This document shows, piece by piece, positions 16,207-23,543 of a stretch of DNA of 49,929 bases. This stretch comes from an uncultured Eubacteriaceae bacterium. GTDB lineage: Bacteria; Bacillota; Clostridia; Peptostreptococcales; Anaerovoracaceae. The notes below the pieces were generated by a model. The model saw only the letters and a list, made by a program, of their open reading frames with translations, was not told the DNA's origin and did no database searches. Where the stretch lies: contig CAIFEY010000020.1 in NCBI GenBank assembly GCA_903789635.1, positions 1-49,929 of the forward strand, in the 5' to 3' direction. The position numbers were made by a program, and so were the translations under genes. Within the stretch, counting starts at the first letter, position 1, and each line of letters begins with the position of its first letter.

Positions 16207-17562
16207 TTATTTAAGGTCTTCAAGCGTTTTATCTCCGTAGATTACCTCACCGGCAATGCGGTAAGCGTTCTCGCACGGGGTGATTCCAAGCTCTTTCGCC
16301 TGCTTCAGATTGTCATAGGTTGCCTTAGGCATGGTCTCGTCGATCGTACGGATCAGATTCTCATAAGTCGCATTCTTGCCGTATACGTACTCATGATATC
16401 CGCAGATTACGCCCGCGGTGTTGTGATACCACTCGGTCTGGAATACGATTCCGCGCTCCTGGAGCTTCTTGGCCAGACGCTCTTCCTCTTCCTGACTGGA
16501 AGCCTTAAGCTGGTTGTTTGCAGAACCCCAGATGTACTTGCAGTTGAGCTTCGGAATAGTCTCGTCGGAGAAGATTCCGCCGATCGCGCACGGAACGAGG
16601 ATGTCGCAAGGCTGGAAATAAGCGTTGTCGAGAGGGATGATCTCGATATCCTTTCCAGGGTGCTTCTCGACGAACTCCTTGCAGCGGGCATCGCTCAGGT
16701 CGGCGATATAGAGTTTCTTCACCTCGTCCAGCAGGTGACCGCCCATATACCAGCCAACGGCACCGAGTCCGACCAACGTCGCTGTCTTTCCTGCGAGGCT
16801 TTCTGTACCCTCGTAGAAGTTTACTGCCTGCTTCAGCGTCACGTATACGCCGTAAGCCGTCGGTTTTCCGGTCTCTCCGAGTACGGAGTACTTAGGACCG
16901 TTCGTGTACTGCATGGAGAAGTTCTCGTTCTCTACGTCCGCCATCTCTGTCGGGAAGTTCATGTCCGGACCGGTCATGGTGCGGCAGTTGTCAATGCAAA
17001 ATCCCAGGAATCCCATGATTTCCATATTGTCCAGGTCGAGCTCGTCCATCGTTACGGTCTGCTTGCATCCGCCCATATTCAGGCGTCCCGCTACATTCTT
17101 GAAGCTCATGCCGCGGCCGAGGTTCAATCCGTCGATGATGACGTCCTTCTCTTCCTCGCTCTTGTCGTGACGGCGAATTCCGCCTGCCAGGGTAGCATGC
17201 AGCTTATTGTTGATTCCAAGCTTTCTGGAATGCTGATGGCTCATGTAGGTGATATCCCACTTGTCGTTGTAATACAGCTCGATGCCGAAGTGCTTGCCCT
17301 CGCGGATCAGCTCGAGGATCTCATCCAGGTAATCCTCCAGGTCATACTTGCGGTAAAGCTCACGCACCTGTTTGGTGTTGTAATACACAACATCATCCGT
17401 CAAAATGCTCTCTACATAGAAGTCCTTATTATATCTGGAAAAGTCGAGATCCTGATCCCACTGCTTCATCGCCTCCATGTGGAACACATCACTCTTATAG
17501 TCGTAACGGATCTTCAGTGTAGTCAAACCCTCAGCCTTCATCGGGGTAGTTAAGCGCCTCAT
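16207..17562 (-). CDS. Glu/Leu/Phe/Val-type amino-acid dehydrogenase
   Basis: NAD(P)-dependent amino-acid dehydrogenase of 451 residues, oxidatively deaminating an L-amino acid to a 2-oxo acid and ammonium. The N-terminal dimerisation/catalytic domain includes ATLAGGIRRHDKSEEEKD and GRLNMGGCKQTVTMDELD. The C-terminal Rossmann domain shows VGLGAVGWYMGGHL, followed by the acidic IADLSD that often favours NAD+, and WGSANNQL. It is longer than Leu or Phe dehydrogenases (about 360-380) mainly because of N-terminal sequence before the family core. Whether the substrate is Leu, Val, Phe or another amino acid cannot be told. AAAGGAG precedes the ATG. It is first in an operon with the NSS symporter. 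Its promoter carries a palindrome shared with the divergent gntR promoter, implying control by that regulator. Confidence 0.8.
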   Translation of the reverse strand: MRRLTTPMKAEGLTTLKIRYDYKSDVFHMEAMKQWDQDLDFSRYNKDFYVESILTDDVVYYNTKQVRELYRKYDLEDYLDEILELIREGKHFGIELYYNDKWDITYMSHQHSRKLGINNKLHATLAGGIRRHDKSEEEKDVIIDGLNLGRGMSFKNVAGRLNMGGCKQTVTMDELDLDNMEIMGFLGFCIDNCRTMTGPDMNFPTEMADVENENFSMQYTNGPKYSVLGETGKPTAYGVYVTLKQAVNFYEGTESLAGKTATLVGLGAVGWYMGGHLLDEVKKLYIADLSDARCKEFVEKHPGKDIEIIPLDNAYFQPCDILVPCAIGGIFSDETIPKLNCKYIWGSANNQLKASSQEEEERLAKKLQERGIVFQTEWYHNTAGVICGYHEYVYGKNATYENLIRTIDETMPKATYDNLKQAKELGITPCENAYRIAGEVIYGDKTLEDLK

Positions 17563-17616
17563 AGAACACTCCTTTCATTTCCGGTGTCAACGTGCACCGT
17601 GTTTGATGTATTATGT

Positions 17617-17628
17617 AGTGTGCACACT
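17617..17628. promoter_or_regulatory. GntR operator at the dehydrogenase promoter
   Basis: Perfect palindrome AGTGTGCACACT, starting about 10 bases past the -10 box and so over the transcription start. A near-identical site lies at the gntR promoter (17796-17807). Confidence 0.65.
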
Positions 17629-17638
17629 TTATGGTTCT

Positions 17639-17667
17639 AGTATATGATTTAATACAATTTCTGTCAA
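17639..17667 (-). promoter_or_regulatory. promoter of the dehydrogenase-symporter operon
   Basis: -35 TTGACA (17662-17667), 17-bp spacer, -10 TATACT (17639-17644): an almost consensus sigma-A promoter. Confidence 0.8.
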
Positions 17668-17762
17668 TGGAAAAATCAAATTTTCTCAAAAATCATATTC
17701 CTTCCCCTTCCCCTCCTCTTTCGACAAAAAAACAGCCGGCACGCTCACGATGGATGTGATGC

Positions 17763-17807
17763 TTGACACAAGTGATATCTCCGACGATAATATATAGTAT
17801 GCACACA
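17763..17807 (+). promoter_or_regulatory. gntR promoter with operator
   Basis: -35 TTGACA (17763-17768), 17-bp spacer, -10 GATAAT (17786-17791). The operator-like AGTATGCACACA follows at 17796-17807, suggesting autoregulation. Confidence 0.75.
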
Positions 17808-17830
17808 ACACGATTTATAAGGAGCAATTC

Positions 17831-18454
17831 ATGGATACGGTATCAAAAGTCAGCATGCGCGAACAGGTCTACAACATCATCAAGGACCGGATTCTCTCAC
17901 AACAGTACGATTTAGGCAGCCCGATCAACATCACCTCACTAAGCAAGGAGCTTTCCATCAGCAACACGCCGATCCGTGAGGCGCTTACGATGCTCCAGGC
18001 GGAAAACCTGGTCACCTCCACCCTGAACAGCAAGTTCCACGTCGTCGAACTGACCGACGAACTGCTCGGTGAGCTGAACCAGGCGTGCGCGGTCATGCTG
18101 ATCGGCGCATACCAGTACTGCCGGATCACCAACCAGATACAACCGCTTCTCGATATGCTGCAGGACGCATACGAAACACAGCGGAAGGCCCTCTCCTCCG
18201 AGGGCGGCAACGAGTATATCCGCGCAGCGATCAATTTCGACCGCTGCTTCCTGGCCGTGCTGAATAATCAGCGTCTCCTGGACGAGTTCGACGGCCTGTC
18301 CAACCTGCTGCTCCTTTCCGTGCGCTACGTTTATCAGAAAGACCCTGCCGAAAAAGAAGAGAAGATCGAGCAGCACGGCAAGATCCTGGATGCCGTACGC
18401 GCCGATGACCCGAGCCAGGTGCAGGACCTGATCAGAGTGCATTACTGCAATTAA
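17831..18454 (+). CDS. GntR-family transcriptional regulator (FadR/FCD type)
   Basis: A 207-residue DNA-binding regulator. The N-terminal winged helix (about 8-75) has the family signature LSKELSISNTPIREALTMLQ followed by NLVTS. The C-terminal all-helical ligand-binding domain (about 80-205) is of FCD type, which often binds small organic acids or metal. GGAG lies 8 bases before the ATG. It is divergently transcribed from the dehydrogenase-symporter operon. Matching AGT(G/A)TGCACAC sites lie just past the -10 boxes of both promoters, so it most likely represses the operon and itself until an effector, perhaps the amino acid or its 2-oxo acid, binds. The effector is inferred, not seen. A bidirectional terminator follows. 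Confidence 0.85.
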   Translation: MDTVSKVSMREQVYNIIKDRILSQQYDLGSPINITSLSKELSISNTPIREALTMLQAENLVTSTLNSKFHVVELTDELLGELNQACAVMLIGAYQYCRITNQIQPLLDMLQDAYETQRKALSSEGGNEYIRAAINFDRCFLAVLNNQRLLDEFDGLSNLLLLSVRYVYQKDPAEKEEKIEQHGKILDAVRADDPSQVQDLIRVHYCN

Positions 18455-18519
18455 GGAGTTACTGTAAAGGAATTCCCCCATTTTAGTAATATTTTGTCCA
18501 CAAACGATACCCATACACC

Positions 18520-18554
18520 AGAAAGGGACCGCGCATCCGCGATCCCTTTCTTTC
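18520..18554 (+). terminator. bidirectional terminator after gntR
   Basis: Stem AGAAAGGGA-CGCG with CGCG-TCCCTTTCT around a 4-base loop, followed by TTC on the plus strand. It lies between two converging genes. Confidence 0.7.
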
Positions 18555-18583
18555 ATTCTCATTAGACTCATTCTCCTAAAAGA

Positions 18584-19504
18584 CTATTTATACGCCTTCT
18601 TAGCGCCGTACACCGCCTGCTCGTGCGTGAACTGGTCGCCGTACTTCCCTTCCAGCCGCTCAACCAGCCCCTTATATGAGAAATTACCGTACTTCAAATG
18701 GCTCTTCGCCGACTTGTACGCCTGCTCTTTCCAGTCGACCTCCCCGCGCTTCTCCAGCAGCCGAACGGCGAACTCCGCGTCCGCCTTCTCGTACCCCTCC
18801 GCGTCGCTCGTCAGCTGCTGGACCAGGCCCTTGTGCGAGTACGGGATGACCTCGAGGTAATCCCTGGCCGTCTCGTACGCATTCTTCTGCGCGGTCGTCA
18901 TCTTCGGCAAAGGCTTCTCGTCCTTCGCACCATCCCCGCTCTTACTGCTGCTTGAACTTGAACTTGAGCTCGAGCTCGAACTGGAACTTGACCCTGAACT
19001 TGAGCTGGAACTGCTTGAACTGCCGGATCCTTCGGAGGTGCTTGAACTTATGGTCGGGGAACTTCCGCTATTGCTCGATTGCTGCAAAAATCCGAATACC
19101 ACACTTCCGAAAACATATATCGCCACAATCACCAGCACGATGGCGATCCACTTCTTCCCGCCCGCGCCGCGCACGCGCGTCCCGCAGTAAGGACAAACCT
19201 TCAGCTCGCCCGGAATCTGCCTGCCGCAGGCCCTGCAGGTGTTCCCCATATCCGGCCCGCTCGTCGGGCGACTTCCGAGGTCGGGACCCTGGTTTTTCTT
19301 TTTCCCCCAGCTCCGGCTCTGATCCTGATTCTGGCTCTGGCCCTGATTCTGTCCGCGGTCCTTCCGGCGCGAACGGCGGCTGCTTTCCCAGTCGGAGTTA
19401 AGGTGCGGATACTGATCCAGGTCGGGACCCTGATTCTGCCCCTGGTTGGAATCGGGGCGCTGGACCTGATTGTTCAGGTCGTACGGATTGTATTTCGATT
19501 TCAT
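18584..19504 (-). CDS. zinc-ribbon, single-pass membrane protein with Ltp-type extracellular repeats
   Basis: A 306-residue protein. A Gln/Asn-rich polar N-terminus (1-85) precedes a zinc ribbon with CxxC pairs at Cys90/Cys93 and Cys104/Cys107. One membrane helix follows (about 118-140), then a serine-rich linker (about 143-188). Two C-terminal repeats of the host-cell-surface-exposed lipoprotein (Ltp) type lie at about 205-254 and 254-305, sharing A...A..YL..IPYSHKGL-like and A..HLKYGNFSYKGLVERL motifs. Ltp domains are known in mycobacterial phage superinfection exclusion and in surface lipoproteins of Bacillota; the role here is unknown. With no signal peptide, the single helix should leave the zinc ribbon inside and the repeats outside. 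AAGGAGG precedes the ATG. Its promoter resembles those of the other surface-protein genes. Confidence 0.75.
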   Translation of the reverse strand: MKSKYNPYDLNNQVQRPDSNQGQNQGPDLDQYPHLNSDWESSRRSRRKDRGQNQGQSQNQDQSRSWGKKKNQGPDLGSRPTSGPDMGNTCRACGRQIPGELKVCPYCGTRVRGAGGKKWIAIVLVIVAIYVFGSVVFGFLQQSSNSGSSPTISSSTSEGSGSSSSSSSSSGSSSSSSSSSSSSSSSSKSGDGAKDEKPLPKMTTAQKNAYETARDYLEVIPYSHKGLVQQLTSDAEGYEKADAEFAVRLLEKRGEVDWKEQAYKSAKSHLKYGNFSYKGLVERLEGKYGDQFTHEQAVYGAKKAYK

Positions 19505-19670
19505 GGGGGGTGTCCTCCTTTTCTGCGGTGTGGGGGGCGGCGGGCGGGGCGATAGGTTCGGTACGGTCAGTTTGGTGCAGTCAGGGCCGCCGGCGCGTAG
19601 CGCGGGCGGCGCGGGGTGGTGCAGGCGCCGGGCGCAATGACATTCGGATGTTGCCGATCCTTATAATAAA

Positions 19671-19712
19671 AGGATAACATCCAAGGTGAATTTATGTCAA
19701 TTTATTATGACT
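19671..19712 (-). promoter_or_regulatory. promoter of the Ltp-repeat protein gene
   Basis: -35 TTGACA (19695-19700), 18-bp spacer, -10 TATCCT (19671-19676), with GTCATAATAAA directly upstream as before the BspA-like genes. Confidence 0.65.
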
Positions 19713-19734
19713 ACTTACTAATATGCGTTTGTTG

Positions 19735-19852
19735 GATTGTGGTTGTTTTTTTATGCTATGATTAATTCTTTGTATTGATGAGGTAAAGGAGGTGGATGAC
19801 GGCGGATGTGCTGTCGCCGCGGCTGGCAGCGGCACGTGCCTGCACCCGGTAA
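19735..19852 (+). other. orphan promoter, strong SD and 18-codon frame
   Basis: An extended -10 (TGCTATGAT, 19754-19762) is followed by AAAGGAGGTGG and an ATG at 19796 opening an 18-codon frame that ends at 19852. The spacing from the Shine-Dalgarno to the ATG is only about 3 bases. It may be a small RNA or leader with a short peptide, or a decayed gene start. No larger gene follows. Confidence 0.3.
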
Positions 19853-19962
19853 GCCGCGGGGCACGGCTAGCGACGGCTGAAATGCTATCCCCGCGGCCGG
19901 TCGCGGCATGTGCCTGCACCCGGTGAGCCGCGGGGCACGGCCAGCGATGGCGCAAATGCTAT
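19802..19962. repeat. ~74-bp GC-rich tandem repeat, 2.2 copies
   Basis: Units start near 19803 and 19877, with a partial third at 19951. Each contains GTGCCTGCACCCGGT and AGCCGCGGGGCACGGC, so GTGCC and GGCAC can pair within each unit. No protein-coding sense is apparent. Confidence 0.6.
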
Positions 19963-19979
19963 CAATATGCCCGACGGCC

Positions 19980-20360
19980 TTTTGTCAAACGGTGAAGATT
20001 CCCCTTTTCGAGAATGTTAAAAAATTAATTATGTTATTTGGTGAAGATCCGCGATCTCATGAATGATTGCGCGCAACCTGATTAACGATAATGAGTATCG
20101 ACGTCAAAAACGGCTGTAAATGGATGCTGATTTTGGAATTTGCGCCTATAGAGTCTGTTAAATTGACGATATATTCAATTATTGATATCATTATTGCTTC
20201 CGTGCACAGGCGAGTGCGCGCGAGGCGAGGGTTTTACGGCCAAACATGTACAGATTCGAGTGCAATAATTATGAAAATCTCCAAAATAGACGGCATGACA
20301 AAAACGTTTTCAGAAATCTTCATAAGATGGGGGCAAAATCGCATTTGACCGAGCGCGGCG
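19980..20360 (+). repeat. dispersed ~370-bp noncoding element, copy A
   Basis: Highly similar to 26272-26638 along its whole length and in the same orientation; a diverged inverted copy lies at 30062-30400. It begins TTTTGTCAAACGG and ends GCATTTGAC, so the ends form a rough inverted repeat. It has no long reading frame. An internal promoter-like pair, TTGACG (20163-20168) and TATCAT (20186-20191) at 17-bp spacing, is conserved in copy B. It could be a MITE-like element or a noncoding RNA locus. Confidence 0.75.
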
Positions 20361-20440
20361 AGGCGGTTTCCAGAGGGGGAGCGAGGGGATGGAAATTTTC
20401 GATAGCGTGGGTGCCGTCGGCGAAGCGCGAAGGTGGGAGG

Positions 20441-20528
20441 AAAAACCGCCGACGGGGTGTCGCCGGATGGAGTGTCGGCGACGAGGCGGACAGGAGAATA
20501 AAAAAACCGCCGGCGGGACAGTCGGCGG
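20441..20528 (-). terminator. terminator-like hairpin array A
   Basis: Two GC hairpins, each followed by a T-run on the minus strand: 20441-20466 (CCGGCGAC with GTCGGCGG, five T) and 20500-20528 (CCGCCGAC with a GCCGGCGG partner, seven T). They lie downstream of the three-gene unit at 20747-26115 and share units with array B. Confidence 0.6.
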
Positions 20529-20626
20529 ATGAGGCGACGGCGGCGAGGCGGTTTCCGGCGGGGGAAACGGCGGCCGTCTTGTCACATTTTCTCTTGATTA
20601 AAGCCGAATGATCTCATACAATATAC

Positions 20627-20646
20627 ATAGTCGCAATCGCGACTAT
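20627..20646. other. inverted repeat ATAGTCGC-N4-GCGACTAT
   Basis: Perfect 8-base arms around AATC, between array A and a plus-strand terminator-like hairpin (about 20661-20692, ending GGGGTTTTTT). Role unknown. Confidence 0.4.
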
Positions 20647-20698
20647 TGAAAATGGATCTTACTCCGGTGTCCTACGGGCCCGGGGTTTTTTGTATGTA

Positions 20699-20746
20699 AC
20701 GCGGGTGATGACAGCCGGAATACTCCCGCCCTTCACGTGAAGGATT
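20699..20746 (+). other. hairpin resembling an IS200/IS605 right end
   Basis: CTCCCGCC pairs with GGCGGGAG around an inner palindrome CTTCACGTGAAG, preceded by GGAATA and followed by GTCGAATG. The layout recalls the terminal hairpins of IS200/IS605-type elements, where a GGGAGG-ended stem precedes the cleavage site. No tnpA or tnpB is nearby, so at most it is a remnant. It also directly follows the stop codon of the gene at 20747 and may simply act on that mRNA. Confidence 0.3.
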
Positions 20747-22648
20747 TCAAGGCGGGAGGTCGAATGCATCATAGTAAGTATTTTGTAAACCCATACTTTT
20801 TTTCAAGAATTCTCGTCCAGCATCTGTTTTGTAAAATTCCTTCATATCATGCTCTAAAATTACATCATAAGAATAATATCGGTTTTCCGTGATGCTATAT
20901 ATGTATACTGACGAGGCAAGCATATTAAACCATCTACTGGTAAAAAGTGTATTAGCTAGCTCTTTTCCAATATCAAGGTTAATGGCTGCAATATCGATAC
21001 GTTGCACATCGATTTGATCTTCCTGTGCTAAAATCTCGGATTTGAGTTCATTCGCATAAGATTCATGATCAGGTTCAAAGTCAGATGGACTCGACAAGAA
21101 CCCATCCCTTATCCAGAATATACCGACCAACAAATTCGCACCTGCACTTTTATTTGCGGGATATATTTTAGTTACAAAAGAATCAAAGTATGAAAATCCG
21201 GTTTCTTTTATAAGATCACACTCATACCCGGCATCTATATACCTCTGTTTAGCATCGTAAATTAATCGTGCTTCAGCCAGTGATGCCAGTGCAACGGATT
21301 GATATTCAAACAATCTTAGTACAGCAATATTTTTCTTTATATTTTCCTCTGATTTATCAACTCGTAACGCTTCTCTAACTTTCTTCAAGCTCATAGCTTG
21401 CAGAATTCTCTTTGTCGCGAAATAGAATTTACCATACGGGGAAACGTAACACTTCTTTAAATACCCTTTACTCACCAGATAGCTCAGGCTCACTGAAACA
21501 AGGTGTTGTTTCAAGCCCGATTGTACCAAGAGATCTTCAGTTAAGAAAAGGCTATAAAACGCACGATGTAATATTTCCTTGTTGACCTTTTCATTTCCTT
21601 TTTTCATGTCACGAAGAAATGTATTTGCTTGTATTTTTCCTTCATCAAGGACATATGTTGTAAGACTAATTCTCCCCAAGTCCTCCGAGCCCTGATCTAA
21701 ATAATAGGTAACATCCCTCTCCCTTATTTCAAGCGGATCCGGGTCATCGCTCTCTGACTTCTTCTCCTTCTCTTCCATATCCTGTGCCACAACAACCGTT
21801 GCCTCCTTCCCCGCTTCCGCGCTCAGCTCACGGCGTTCGCCAAGGAAGTATTTTCCGCCCGCGAGGCCGCTCTTGATCCAGTCGGTGAAGTAATCGTCGA
21901 TCTGCTCGAGGAGTGCGATGCCCTCGTCGGAGTCGATGTCTTCGCAGCGGACGGTGTCGAGGAAGAGCTCTGGTCCGGCGAGCTCGTTTTGGAGTGCGTC
22001 GAAGTCCGGTGTGCTGTCGGCCTGGAGGTTCGTGAGAAGTGTTTCCGCCGAATCCTGGAAGGGGCGCAGCTCCTCCGCGTACTTCTTTACTTTCGACTGG
22101 ACGGAGAGGAAATCGAGCAGGACGTCTGTGATGTGAGTCATCTGTTTGTTCGCCTGTTCCTCGATGCTCTTTCTCACGGCGTCGACGTAGGCGGAGGCTG
22201 GGGAACCGTCTTCCGGCAGCTCTTCCGAGGCAAGCTGGGCTTCCGCGATTTCGCGGATACTGCCATAGGAATCACGGAGTTCCGACAGGGTGTCGTTCAG
22301 GCGGGTAAGTTCTGCGTCTTCCGGGATTTTTTCGCTGGTGATCAACGAACGCATCTGGTCCAGGAGGACGGTTGTCTCGGTGATCTTTGTCGTAAATACG
22401 GAATACGCGTCTCTGATCGGTGACTCCGGGATCTCTGCCGGCGATATCTGCACGCTGTAGTCGGCCGAGGCATTGGGCTCTGCGGCCTCTGCAGCCACTG
22501 TAATCGTAGTTTTATGTTGTCTGTGTAATTTCTTCATATCCTCGATGACCTGCGCGCAGTCTGCCTCCGAGAGTTCCTCTGCGGATTCCAGGGTGTCGAG
22601 CATCCTGGAAATTGTCGCTGTCAGTTGTTTCTTCAATTCTCCATCCAT
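20747..22648 (-). CDS. unrecognised protein of the HelD-like helicase unit (third gene)
   Basis: About 633 residues; I do not recognise a family. The N-terminal half is acidic and helical with likely coiled coils. A charged linker rich in Glu, Lys and Asp follows. The C-terminal ~300 residues are more globular; a segment around LVSVSLSYLVSKGYLKKCYV, then YGKFYFATKR, looks like a winged-helix turn. The ATG at 22648 is preferred over an upstream GTG because it follows the stop of the preceding gene by 22 bases with GGAGGG upstream. There is no signal peptide or membrane helix, so it is probably cytoplasmic. It is last in a three-gene operon with a HelD-like helicase, suggesting one complex or pathway, perhaps defence or transcription-related; this is inferred from linkage only. 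Confidence 0.7.
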   Translation of the reverse strand: MDGELKKQLTATISRMLDTLESAEELSEADCAQVIEDMKKLHRQHKTTITVAAEAAEPNASADYSVQISPAEIPESPIRDAYSVFTTKITETTVLLDQMRSLITSEKIPEDAELTRLNDTLSELRDSYGSIREIAEAQLASEELPEDGSPASAYVDAVRKSIEEQANKQMTHITDVLLDFLSVQSKVKKYAEELRPFQDSAETLLTNLQADSTPDFDALQNELAGPELFLDTVRCEDIDSDEGIALLEQIDDYFTDWIKSGLAGGKYFLGERRELSAEAGKEATVVVAQDMEEKEKKSESDDPDPLEIRERDVTYYLDQGSEDLGRISLTTYVLDEGKIQANTFLRDMKKGNEKVNKEILHRAFYSLFLTEDLLVQSGLKQHLVSVSLSYLVSKGYLKKCYVSPYGKFYFATKRILQAMSLKKVREALRVDKSEENIKKNIAVLRLFEYQSVALASLAEARLIYDAKQRYIDAGYECDLIKETGFSYFDSFVTKIYPANKSAGANLLVGIFWIRDGFLSSPSDFEPDHESYANELKSEILAQEDQIDVQRIDIAAINLDIGKELANTLFTSRWFNMLASSVYIYSITENRYYSYDVILEHDMKEFYKTDAGREFLKKSMGLQNTYYDAFDLPP

Positions 22649-22670
22649 AATTATTTCTCGCTGCCCTCCG

Positions 22671-23543
22671 TCAATGATACGAATGTTGTTTTTTGACTGC
22701 CTGTGCACTCCACAGCTTCTGGTGCTTCTTCAGGGACTGCTCCTCTTCCGGCGTCTGTGCAACGACAATCAACTCGTCGACTTCGTCGGAATCCGCCATC
22801 AAACTCACACGCCATTCCTCCGTCCCGTCAATCTCCGGGTCGAACAGGCCCAAACAGCAGTATTGGACGGCGGACGTCTCCCTGACCGGGCATCCGAACA
22901 GAAGCTGAGGAACGCTCGCGTCCGGAAAAATCATGTAGTCCGGCTCTGCCCACTTCCGGAAAAATTCCTGCAGCCGAACCGCATTCCGGAACGTCGTCTC
23001 TGTCCATTCCTTCGGATCTGTGATCATTTTCTTCGGAAGGCGGAACAGCGGATCCGTCTTCTGGAGGAGTGTCAGGTTCTTCTTGAGAGAAAGCGCATGC
23101 CATCCCCTGCTGGTCAGCATGAAATATTTTTTCGGCGCCTCGGCATCTTCCGTTTCGATCTCGACGCCCGCAGCGTAGCCGATGTCCTGAAGGTAAGAAA
23201 GGAACGGGTACTCAGGCCTGTCCTCTTCAACAGTAATCAGCTTTTCCATGACCATCCTCTTCAGGAGCTTAAGATTTTCCGCATCAGAAAATCTCGGGTC
23301 ACTGATGGAATTGCCGCCGCGTTTCTGCGGCAGTACGTTATCAAACTTTACCTGAATTTTCTGAGACCGTTTACTTTGTCTAAGGACAAAATACTGCTTA
23401 AACAAAGCCTCCAGATTCTCGATCCTGCCCTCGTCCGGCACCTCATCGTTGTTCAGTGCCAAAAGGACAGCATTTAATTCCCCGGTCAGTTCTGCCCTGA
23501 TGTTTGTGTTTTCCGTGTCTCCCATAGCTGCAACCTTACGCAT
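22671..23543 (-). CDS. unrecognised protein of the HelD-like helicase unit (second gene)
   Basis: About 290 residues, no family recognised. It is a mixed helical/strand protein without signal peptide or membrane segment. An N-terminal helical stretch with LNAVLLALNND and LFKQYFVLRQSKRSQK is followed by a basic patch. A middle part (YFMLTSRGWHALSLKK) resembles the end of a winged-helix domain, and the C-terminus is acidic strands with PDYMIFPDASVPQLLFG. Its first codons overlap the helicase stop (ATGCGTAA), so translation is coupled; Met7 is an alternative start. The winged-helix-like segments here and in the third gene hint that the two proteins could be DNA-binding or distantly related partners. 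Function is unknown. Confidence 0.7.
   Translation of the reverse strand: MRKVAAMGDTENTNIRAELTGELNAVLLALNNDEVPDEGRIENLEALFKQYFVLRQSKRSQKIQVKFDNVLPQKRGGNSISDPRFSDAENLKLLKRMVMEKLITVEEDRPEYPFLSYLQDIGYAAGVEIETEDAEAPKKYFMLTSRGWHALSLKKNLTLLQKTDPLFRLPKKMITDPKEWTETTFRNAVRLQEFFRKWAEPDYMIFPDASVPQLLFGCPVRETSAVQYCCLGLFDPEIDGTEEWRVSLMADSDEVDELIVVAQTPEEEQSLKKHQKLWSAQAVKKQHSYH

Noticed and set aside
16195-17553. Plus-strand reading frame of 452 codons
   Set aside because: Antisense to the amino-acid dehydrogenase, whose motifs, promoter and ribosome site are clear.
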